Below are positions 1 to 5,073 of a stretch of DNA of 15,352 nucleotides, one piece after another. Source of the stretch: Thermoplasmata archaeon. GTDB taxonomy: Archaea; Thermoplasmatota; Thermoplasmata; Thermoplasmatales; Thermoplasmataceae. The translations under genes and the position numbers were made by a program. The stretch is taken from positions 1-15,352 of the forward strand of contig JAJZWN010000028.1 of assembly GCA_021846695.1 (NCBI GenBank), read 5' to 3'. The notes under the pieces were generated by a model. It did not search any database. It was not told where the DNA came from and was given only the letters and a program-made list of their open reading frames with translations. How positions within the stretch are numbered: position 1 is the first letter of the stretch; each line of letters opens with the position of its first letter.

Positions 1-834
1 TCTGAACTTGAGAAAATGAATCTTGGCAAAAGGGGATCACCATTCCTCTTCCCGGAATCGTTCATGCAGTTCATGATGATATGGCACCAGTATCTGGATT
101 ACCGTGGCCTCGAGGGAATGGCAAGATCACTTGTTAATCTTGGGATAATACCAGAATATGGTGATTATACCACCATATGGCACCGCATACATGATAAGAT
201 TCCTGACCTTGATATTTCAGGCATGCAGTATGCAGAACTCGGTACCGATGGCACTGGAATGAAGACAAACAATGCAGGTTCTTACCGGATAATGAAATAT
301 GGAGATCCCGATGCAAGGCAGAGAAAGCATCTTGTTGTTATAATAACAGCAGATGTGAAGACAAAGAAGGTCATAGGGATAGAATCACACATAGAGGGTA
401 CTGGATCATCTGAACCAGAAACTGCATCCAGGCACATAAAAGAAGCAGTGAAGAGGGGAGTAAATATAAAAACATTCTACGGTGATGGTGCATTCGATGT
501 GAACAATCTCTTCAACCTTACACATTCCATCGGTGCCATACCGGTGATCAAGATCAGGAAGAATGCCTCCACTGACAGGCAAAGGGGATCAAAACACAGA
601 AGAAAGGAGGTAAGGGAATACAGGGAGAAAGGTTACAAACAGTGGGCAGAAGAGAAACATTACGGAATGAGGTGGCCTGGGACTGAAGGAATATTCTCCG
701 CTGTAAAGAGGAAGTTTGGAGAGAACTGTGTAAGCAGGTCTACAGAAGGATTGAAAGCAGAGGGATACCAGAGGCTCTGGATATATGACTATATAAACCA
801 GAGGGCAAAGATGGAGGTAAATCAGATGAATTAG
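1..834 (+). CDS. IS5-family (ISC1058-like) DDE transposase, 5' end cut by window edge
   Basis: This is a cut-and-paste transposase of an insertion sequence. The frame is open to base 1 (SELEK precedes the Met at base 16), so the true start lies upstream. Counting from that Met, the RNase H-like DDE triad can be placed. The first Asp is D78 in ELGTDGTG, with the typical YRIMKYGDPD stretch after it. The second is D157 in FYGDGAFD. The Glu is E224 in TEGIFSAVKRKFGE, which has the K/R spacing of the IS5 group. A UAG codon ends the frame at 832-834, but coding-like sequence continues in the same frame to 915, so the protein may be truncated. I could not identify terminal inverted repeats, since the left end is outside the window. 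The family call is firm; activity is doubtful. Confidence 0.85.
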   Translation, partial: SELEKMNLGKRGSPFLFPESFMQFMMIWHQYLDYRGLEGMARSLVNLGIIPEYGDYTTIWHRIHDKIPDLDISGMQYAELGTDGTGMKTNNAGSYRIMKYGDPDARQRKHLVVIITADVKTKKVIGIESHIEGTGSSEPETASRHIKEAVKRGVNIKTFYGDGAFDVNNLFNLTHSIGAIPVIKIRKNASTDRQRGSKHRRKEVREYREKGYKQWAEEKHYGMRWPGTEGIFSAVKRKFGENCVSRSTEGLKAEGYQRLWIYDYINQRAKMEVNQMN

Positions 835-915
835 AGGCTGAAAAGGAGAATAAAATCAGAGGAAGAGTGGAAAAAGAAGAAATCAGAATATTTGTTCAAC
901 AGAGCAGCTATCTAA
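835..915 (+). other. In-frame continuation of the transposase after an amber codon
   Basis: After UAG at 832-834 the same frame runs 26 codons to UAA at 913-915. The encoded tail is Lys/Glu-rich (KRRIKSEEEWKKKKSEYLF, then NRAAI) and looks like a transposase C-terminus rather than random sequence. Either a point mutation truncated the protein or the amber codon is read through. I prefer the nonsense mutation; no pyrrolysine genes are visible in this window. Confidence 0.45.
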
Positions 916-926
916 ACAATATTTAA

Positions 927-1374
927 ATATCGATATCAATCAACTCTCTTATAGCATTAGCTATTCCTCAAGAATTTGTTAAAAAGATAACCTCAAAAGT
1001 TAAATGCCCGAACTGCAAATATGAATTCAATTTTACACCTTCAAAATATGGTTCAATTACAGCAGTAAGGATCGGCAGTGTACGGATATTCAAATGTCCA
1101 AAATGCAACCAGAAGCAGCATTTTGATCTTAAGGACCATGAATATGATTCAACTCTTCCTCACTTATGTTGATCCCTGCCCCGGAAGACTCTTTATGATG
1201 ATAACGGCACCTATAATTGGGCTTGTAATCTCTATAGTTGTATTGGGACTTTTTCTTCCACCAAATTATAAAGTTTTAGCCCTGACACCACTGATTCCAT
1301 TTATAGTTGCAGTTGTATGGCTCACTCTAGTGGTTATGAGGACTTTCAGGATACATATGTGGACACCACATTAG
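927..1374 (+). pseudogene. Frameshifted zinc-ribbon protein with two C-terminal membrane helices
   Basis: Two frames together make one protein. Codons in the frame of base 1005 encode a zinc ribbon: CPNC, a 27-residue spacer (…YGSITAVRIGSVRIFK), then CPKC, then LKDHEYDSTLPH. That frame ends at UGA 1170-1172. The frame one base over, from about 1162, continues with TYVDPCPGRLFMMITAPIIG and two hydrophobic segments, the second ending …VVWLTLVVMRTF, and stops at 1372-1374. No ATG, GTG or TTG starts the ribbon part; its frame opens just after a stop at 924-926, close to the transposase tail. The simplest reading is a membrane-anchored zinc-ribbon gene that lost its 5' end, perhaps through the adjacent IS, and then took a frameshift near 1130-1170. 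The GTG-initiated frame from 1078 alone would give 98 aa with a meaningless N-terminus. Confidence 0.6.
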
Positions 1375-1447
1375 CTTCGATATTTGATAATATAGTGAAT
1401 TTATAGGTGGATGATCAGGAAAGGCTGTCACTCAGGGATGAGAAACC

Positions 1448-1834
1448 TCATTTTAGATCTGAACTCTTTCGCGTTGGTACCTTTAATTCGGCAACCTTCA
1501 ATAGTTTTATGTCATCTGTTACAAGATTGTAGCCGGTCTCAATAGCGGATGCCAGATATGACGAATCGTAGAAAGTGAGGCCCTCTTCCAGAGACAAAAA
1601 TAATGTAGAAGCTAGAGGGGGAACAACCTGTTCCATGGAATCAATTAATTCAAATAGAATAGTACCAGATTCCCTTGCCTCTTCCTTTGAAATTCTATTT
1701 CTAATTTTATAATTCTTCCATAAAATATTGCCTATTTCATACTTGGCAAGAGGAATGGTTGCGCCGTCAAGGAGTGTACCGTATTTCCCTTCCTGGAAAA
1801 GATTGAATATTGAAGAAGCATCAATTATATTCAT
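1448..1834 (-). CDS. vapC: VapC-type PIN-domain ribonuclease toxin
   Basis: This is the toxin of a type II toxin-antitoxin pair, a Mg2+-dependent RNase; the RNA target cannot be told from sequence. At 128 aa it has the usual PIN-domain length. The acidic metal-binding residues are visible: D5 in NIIDASS, E33 in KYEIGN, D90 in TFYDSSYLA and D107/D108 in LVTDD. The TFYDSSYLASAIE and NLVTDDIKLL segments are classic PIN. The start codon overlaps the antitoxin stop as ATGA (1831-1834), so translation is coupled and the pair is one operon. All catalytic positions are intact, so the toxin should be active. The orphan alternative is excluded by the adjacent partner. Confidence 0.88.
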   Translation of the reverse strand: MNIIDASSIFNLFQEGKYGTLLDGATIPLAKYEIGNILWKNYKIRNRISKEEARESGTILFELIDSMEQVVPPLASTLFLSLEEGLTFYDSSYLASAIETGYNLVTDDIKLLKVAELKVPTRKSSDLK

Positions 1835-2058
1835 CTTTCCCTATTCTCCCTAATGTCTGATACGACTTCATCTAACTTTAATTTAGAGATTATAGGAGCA
1901 ATTTTTTTCATTTTCTCAATTAAACCCTCATTCTTTGCTCTTCTAATTTCTTCCTGCACGGCTTTTCTTATAATAACTGTAGGGTTCAGCCCAAGTTTTT
2001 TTAATTCCTCCCTTTCTTCTTCCGAGATTTTTGCAGATACTGTGGTATAATCTTTCAT
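1831..2058 (-). CDS. vapB: VapB-type ribbon-helix-helix antitoxin
   Basis: The product is a 75-aa antitoxin and probable autorepressor. The N-terminus fits a ribbon-helix-helix DNA-binding fold: a short strand (YTTVSAKI, residues 4-11), helix one (EEEREELKKLG) and helix two after NPTV (IIRKAVQEEIRRA). The charged C-terminal tail, residues 43-75, would wrap around the PIN toxin. It is the first gene of the vapBC operon. A 14-nt perfect palindrome covers its start codon and a TATA-like box lies about 25 nt upstream, as expected for autoregulation of a leaderless transcript. RHH versus an AbrB-type fold cannot be proven by eye, but the pattern favours RHH. Confidence 0.8.
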   Translation of the reverse strand: MKDYTTVSAKISEEEREELKKLGLNPTVIIRKAVQEEIRRAKNEGLIEKMKKIAPIISKLKLDEVVSDIRENRER

Positions 2059-2069
2059 ACTATAGTATG
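2056..2069. promoter_or_regulatory. Palindromic candidate operator at the vapB start
   Basis: The 14-nt perfect palindrome CATACTATAGTATG includes the vapB start codon (the CAT at 2056-2058). A further GTAGTATG half-site lies at about 2105-2112. RHH antitoxins usually bind such short palindromes to repress their own operon, so this is a good operator candidate by position. Binding itself is inferred. Confidence 0.5.
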
Positions 2070-2077
2070 TATTACAA

Positions 2078-2087
2078 ATATTTTAAA
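2078..2087 (-). promoter_or_regulatory. TATA box of vapBC
   Basis: The minus strand reads TTAAAATATT here, centred about 25 nt before the vapB ATG. This spacing places transcription start at or next to the initiation codon, as at most other genes in the window. Confidence 0.5.
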
Positions 2088-2137
2088 TTTATTAATTACA
2101 ACTTGTAGTATGATCTCTTAAATTTATACCACTTCAT

Positions 2138-2497
2138 TTAACAGCACCAGGTTTTTTTTTCACAGTGTTGACACTGTTGTTTGTGATTTCTGCATTTCTT
2201 TCCACTCTGCACCCATAAGGTCGCCTTCTTGTCACCAGCATTTTTGGGATGTCTTATCCAGGTATTTATCAAACCCCTTTCAAGTTCATTTATCCTCCTG
2301 GGAAGATCATCTATAATATTCTCATCCTCAGGGCTAAGGACAGGTATTTTATTTATTATATCATTATGAGTATTATACAAAATTTTCAGTCGACAATGTC
2401 CGTTAAGGGGAATTACAAAGCACTGAGATTTTACTCTGTTATAAAGGGTAGTTTTAGTTCTACCCACTTTATCACCTGGATATGTAAAATTAATCAC
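2138..2497 (-). CDS. Hypothetical protein with Cys-rich tail (cassette gene 4)
   Basis: I do not recognise this 119-aa protein. It starts with GTG 7 nt after the stop of the membrane-protein gene (2505). The middle (residues 51-80: IPVLSPEDENIIDDLPRRIN… ending in TW) is acidic, helix-prone and looks like real protein. The tail has C102, C109, C112, C118 and C119 in a C-x6-C-x2-C-x5-CC arrangement that might bind zinc, perhaps as a degenerate ribbon. No Shine-Dalgarno site precedes the GTG, and a run of nine T (plus strand) sits just inside the 3' end, where a frameshift could have happened. It may be the last gene of the minus-strand cassette, or a decayed fragment of a mobile-element protein. 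Confidence 0.4.
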   Translation of the reverse strand: MINFTYPGDKVGRTKTTLYNRVKSQCFVIPLNGHCRLKILYNTHNDIINKIPVLSPEDENIIDDLPRRINELERGLINTWIRHPKNAGDKKATLWVQSGKKCRNHKQQCQHCEKKTWCC

Positions 2498-2504
2498 ACA
2501 ATAC

Positions 2505-2894
2505 TTATCGTAAATATAATTTATTGTTATATCTGTTTATGTTATACAATACAAATATTATGAATAATATAAATGATAATAGGTGTACGTATAAATTAGC
2601 AGTAAAATTAAGAACTGAAATTATTAATAGCAATGCCATTAAATTGTAGAATAAAAATTCCTTTCTGTATTTTTTCTTTTCTGCACTTAATTCATTGAAA
2701 TGAATATTGCCTTTCTTATATAATTCGTAAATAAATATATATGTAAATGAAAGTGATAAAAACATAAGTGATGATAATAAGATTGAAATTTTATGTGTAT
2801 AAAAATACATTATTAAAAATATTACAAAGGCTATCAATAATAGAAATATTAGAATTTTGCTATATATTAAACCTTTAACACCGTAATAATTCAC
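2505..2894 (-). CDS. Four-helix membrane protein (cassette gene 3)
   Basis: This is an unrecognised 129-aa integral membrane protein with four predicted helices at about residues 14-32, 36-59, 80-101 and 102-122. A basic loop (residues 60-79, containing AEKKKYRKE) separates the two hairpins. The GTG start is supported by a Shine-Dalgarno sequence AAGGTGG at 2899-2905, which overlaps the UAA stop of the upstream gene, so the two are translated from one mRNA. Its size and position next to a small peptide gene would suit an immunity or export partner, but no motif proves this. Base composition is strongly AT-rich. Confidence 0.6.
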   Translation of the reverse strand: MNYYGVKGLIYSKILIFLLLIAFVIFLIMYFYTHKISILLSSLMFLSLSFTYIFIYELYKKGNIHFNELSAEKKKYRKEFLFYNLMALLLIISVLNFTANLYVHLLSFILFIIFVLYNINRYNNKLYLR

Positions 2895-2898
2895 AAAA

Positions 2899-2905
2899 CC
2901 ACCTT
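2899..2905 (-). promoter_or_regulatory. Shine-Dalgarno site overlapping a stop codon (cassette gene 3)
   Basis: AAGGTGG, whose AA belongs to the UAA stop of cassette gene 2, lies 4 nt before the GTG of the membrane-protein gene. The same stop-plus-SD arrangement occurs between cooS and cooC in this window. Confidence 0.55.
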
Positions 2906-3155
2906 ACATACATCCCCATAAGAAGGAAGCCTGGCCTATCCCCGCATCTGTCATTGTTCCCCCGGCTCCTTTCAATTCATCCCTTAATATATATTTAACC
3001 CTATAGGACAACTTTGTCTCATTATTTAAGGGGGCAGACCAGTTCATTGCCGATGCAATATATGAATATTCTATGCCAAATCTATCTAATGTCTTATTAC
3101 TGGAATACATATAGCTAAATGATATTAATTTTATACTATTTATTAATTTTTCCAT
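2904..3155 (-). CDS. Small protein with C-terminal Gly-Gly segment (cassette gene 2)
   Basis: This is an unrecognised 83-aa protein. I chose the ATG at 3155 because it forms a TAATG overlap with the stop of the upstream small gene, so translation would be coupled. A TTG at 3206 in the same frame would add 17 residues. Residues 5-37 are mildly amphipathic and aromatic (FSYMYSSNKTL). The C-terminus reads RDELKGAGG (58-66) followed by TMTDAGIGQASFLWGCM (67-83), which resembles a peptide cut after a double glycine. The leader part would be unusually long and its E-L pair is one position off the classical motif, so a bacteriocin-like precursor is only a hypothesis. The stop is part of the SD of the next gene. 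Confidence 0.45.
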   Translation of the reverse strand: MEKLINSIKLISFSYMYSSNKTLDRFGIEYSYIASAMNWSAPLNNETKLSYRVKYILRDELKGAGGTMTDAGIGQASFLWGCM

Positions 3156-3265
3156 TACATTGCCGTATGTACCCTTATTATCCAGTGTAAATTCATTTCC
3201 CAGCAATATTTTGGATGAATTTTATAGCATACACCTTTCTTGCACTCATATACAATATAATCCAT
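3155..3265 (-). CDS. 36-aa Cys/aromatic peptide (cassette gene 1)
   Basis: This very short gene has ATG at 3263-3265 and UAA at 3155-3157. The peptide has three Cys (C8, C13, C21), three His and many aromatic residues (Y3, Y6, Y14, Y20, W22, W28). It reads MDYIVYECKKGVCYKIHPKY, then CW and EMNLHWIIRVHTAM. The start has a TATA-like box (ATATAAGG) centred 25 nt upstream, exactly as for the other leaderless genes here, and the stop overlaps the next ATG as TAATG. I recognise no family. The alternative is that genes 1 and 2 are one older gene split by a frameshift near 3155-3205. A plus-strand frame (3215-3319, 34 aa) overlaps it without any promoter that I can see. Confidence 0.4.
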   Translation of the reverse strand: MDYIVYECKKGVCYKIHPKYCWEMNLHWIIRVHTAM

Positions 3266-3276
3266 TTACATGATGA

Positions 3277-3432
3277 ATCTGTTTCCCTTATATTCATAGT
3301 AGGATACCTGAGCACATAAATCTCGATTACGCAGAAAGGGGAAAGAATGTAACATCTAAAATAGAACGTAAATCAGAGATCTCTGATCTCATAGGTAAAA
3401 CAATGGATATGGAAAGCATGATTAAAGATTAG
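3277..3432 (+). pseudogene. Possible C-terminal remnant of an unidentified gene
   Basis: A start-less plus-strand frame ending at UAG 3430-3432 encodes a protein-like, charged tail, including PEHINLDYAERGKNVTSK and SEISDLIGKTMDMESMIKD. The frame directly upstream (3215-3319) encodes a hydrophobic stretch that could join to it through a frameshift near 3310. Together they could be the relic of one gene, but they lie antisense to the cassette promoter and its first gene. I cannot assign a family. The stretch from 3433 to about 3535 shows nothing further. Confidence 0.25.
3286..3293 (-). promoter_or_regulatory. TATA box of the four-gene minus-strand cassette
   Basis: ATATAAGG on the minus strand is centred 25 nt before the ATG at 3265. 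The spacing matches the leaderless promoters elsewhere in the window and is the main argument for expression of the cassette. Confidence 0.45.
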
Positions 3433-3558
3433 TGCACCCACACAATAATATTTGGGAAACATTAAAAAATGGCACTTCTAGGTCAATAAAAATAAAATAG
3501 ATGTAAAGTCATGGTTATAAGAACTATATTTGCATAGATATATAGAAAGCCTCATATG

Positions 3559-3584
3559 TTATTATCGGATTAATATGATAATAA
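3559..3584. promoter_or_regulatory. Inverted repeat upstream of the small Cys/His gene
   Basis: The perfect 8-bp arms TTATTATC (3559-3566) and GATAATAA (3577-3584) are separated by 10 nt. A TATA-like box (GATATATAG, 3537-3545) would put transcription start near 3566, so a protein bound here would sit on the start site. It is a candidate operator, inferred from symmetry and position only. Confidence 0.4.
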
Positions 3585-3590
3585 AACAAT

Positions 3591-3596
3591 AGGTGG
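3591..3596 (+). promoter_or_regulatory. Shine-Dalgarno site of the small Cys/His gene
   Basis: AGGTGG lies 9 nt before the ATG at 3606. It shows that this gene, unlike most first genes in the window, has a leadered mRNA, and it supports the chosen start. Confidence 0.6.
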
Positions 3597-3605
3597 CGTT
3601 TAAAG

Positions 3606-3842
3606 ATGAGAAGTCTTGAATTTGGTTTATGTAAGAATTGTGGACATCCCATAGTTAATTTTAATTCAAACTGGCTTCATCACATCACAAGAAGCAATAT
3701 TTTAGGCTTACCACATTGGCCTGCAGGACATATAATTACAGTGGATTGTAAATGGAAATGTAATTGCAATATTCCCGAACTTGATCAGGCTAAGCCCTTG
3801 AAAACTAAATTGGTATATCTTGGTAGCAGAACAGACAGGTAA
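3606..3842 (+). CDS. Small Cys/His-rich, probably zinc-binding protein
   Basis: This is an unrecognised 78-aa soluble protein. Candidate metal ligands are C9 and C12 (a CKNCGHP knuckle), H25 and H26 (WLHH), H37, H42, C48, and C52/C54 (KWKCNCNIPE). A zinc-ribbon-like fold built from C9-x2-C12 and C52-x-C54 is likely. The spacing, with a His pair in between, does not match any family I know. The start is supported by AGGTGG at 3591-3596. It stands alone on the plus strand between the minus-strand cassette and a decayed region. The upstream inverted repeat suggests that it is regulated. A nucleic-acid-binding or metal-handling role is possible but unproven. Confidence 0.6.
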   Translation: MRSLEFGLCKNCGHPIVNFNSNWLHHITRSNILGLPHWPAGHIITVDCKWKCNCNIPELDQAKPLKTKLVYLGSRTDR

Positions 3843-3869
3843 CACATTTATCAAATGGAAAAGACACAC

Positions 3870-3885
3870 GGTTTATATATAAACC
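3870..3885. promoter_or_regulatory. 16-nt perfect palindrome containing a TATA box
   Basis: GGTTTATATATAAACC is its own reverse complement. Its centre is 24 nt before an ATG at 3902, which now opens a frame of only 10 codons (MVNNQNLISA, then stop). It looks like the surviving promoter, possibly bidirectional or operator-bearing, of a gene that has since decayed. Confidence 0.4.
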
Positions 3886-4026
3886 CGTACCTGCAGTAAA
3901 AATGGTAAATAATCAGAACTTAATTTCCGCATGACAATCATTATCAGTGTAAGATGATGAACACCTGTTTTAAAGTATTCCCGTAACATTTCAGATAATT
4001 ATGTATGTGCACATTTACGGATCTGA

Positions 4027-4350
4027 GGATATGGCTGGCCCATGCTTTTGAGAACATCCGATGCTTCTATGCTCCTCGATGATATATACAGTTCCATATT
4101 CCAAACTGCCATTGGAACAACATCTAGATAATTCAGGCTCCCGCTTTCAAGACTCATAGAAAAGAAAGTGAAAATCAAAATATCAGAGGGAAGACGAATT
4201 CTCTCATACCTGAAGGTTACACCTGTTCGCCTTGAGTCAGGGGTTGTCATGATCAGGTCAAAATTAGAACAGGCACTAGATCTCTTCAATCAGATGAACA
4301 TTCCATACCCGGAGAAAATCCTGAATGGTGCACGGACAAAAAAAGAGTGA
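4027..4350 (+). pseudogene. Decayed gene remnant with an internal stop
   Basis: One plus-strand frame runs from 4027 to UGA at 4348-4350 and is interrupted only by UAA at 4129-4131. Before the stop it encodes MLLRTSDASMLLDDIYSSIF and so on (from ATG 4042). After it comes FRLPLSRLIEKKVKIKISEG, then a helical tail (KLEQALDLFNQMNIPYPEKI). The second half could start at the GTG at 4168 as a 60-aa protein. I recognise no family. The continuous coding character on both sides of one stop, and the promoter-like palindrome at 3870-3885 with only debris between, suggest a degraded gene. The rest of 3843-4026 and 4351-4421 shows nothing that I can support. A 96-aa minus-strand frame over the same place (3999-4289) looks like a shadow. 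Confidence 0.35.
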
Positions 4351-4421
4351 AATCCGACAGAGAAGCAATGTTATATTCTTTGAGCATGCATTCTCACAAA
4401 AATTAAACTGCGGAACTCAAG

Positions 4422-5018
4422 TCAGAATATATTCTTCTTGGATATCAGGACTATAACAACGGTAAATACCACTACAGATGATACGGTCACGGCAAAAATA
4501 ATAAACGGATTAATCCCAACACTCATCATGGAGAATATACCAGTTAAACCGTATAGCGATGACCCTGCGATAGACATTGCTTTGCCCCTAAGATAGATAC
4601 GCCCAAATTTTGTTTTCAATCTTCTGGAGAGAACTGAAATATAAATTATCACAGGTGCAACATAATCTGTATATTCAATACCGATGTTAAGGCTATTCTT
4701 GAACGTATTTATGTAGGCAATTTCTTTATTCCCAGAATAGATGGAAAAATTAATTTTTTGCTTTTTAAAGTTTTTTATTCCATTTTTATCCACACTGAAG
4801 TGCGTTCCACGGTAGTCCATAATTGAATTTTTTTGAAGATATCCTTCCTCTATGAAATTATGGTTTACAATATACCTGCCTTCTTTATATTCCAGTGTTA
4901 TGTTATCGCTTCCTTCTACAGTTATATACTTACCATTCTGGGATTTGACAATCTCCACGGCATACCCGTTAGGCCCTGTAATTTTGTTGTTCAAATAAAC
5001 ATAGATTGTTTTAGCCAT
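4422..5018 (-). CDS. Hypothetical protein, beta-rich domain with C-terminal membrane anchor
   Basis: I do not recognise this 198-aa protein with confidence. Residues 1-140 are a string of short, alternating strands with turns (GKYITVEG, EGRYIVNH, GTHFSVDKNG, KINFSIYSGNKEIAYI). This is compatible with a beta-barrel of the LURP/tubby-like kind, but that is a guess from pattern only. The C-terminus holds two hydrophobic stretches at about 150-168 and 171-191, ending in a basic KK, so the soluble part would be tethered to the membrane. The ATG at 5018 is the first in frame. It is a single minus-strand gene, 55 bp from the racemase gene stop (5074), and may be cotranscribed with it. Confidence 0.6.
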   Translation of the reverse strand: MAKTIYVYLNNKITGPNGYAVEIVKSQNGKYITVEGSDNITLEYKEGRYIVNHNFIEEGYLQKNSIMDYRGTHFSVDKNGIKNFKKQKINFSIYSGNKEIAYINTFKNSLNIGIEYTDYVAPVIIYISVLSRRLKTKFGRIYLRGKAMSIAGSSLYGLTGIFSMMSVGINPFIIFAVTVSSVVVFTVVIVLISKKNIF

Positions 5019-5073
5019 TTATAATAATTTATTGGATAAAAGTACATAAATTTATTGAATGCCATTTATATAT

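Noticed and set aside
2152..2177. Poly-T run followed by inverted repeat ACAGTGT-TG-ACACTGT as a possible terminator
   Set aside because: On the minus strand the hairpin is followed by A, not T, and on the plus strand the T run precedes the hairpin. It also lies within the 3' end of the predicted coding frame.
3999..4289. 96-aa minus-strand frame over the decayed region
   Set aside because: It has no promoter or SD at its start and no family-like features. The plus-strand frame there has more convincing protein character on both sides of one stop.
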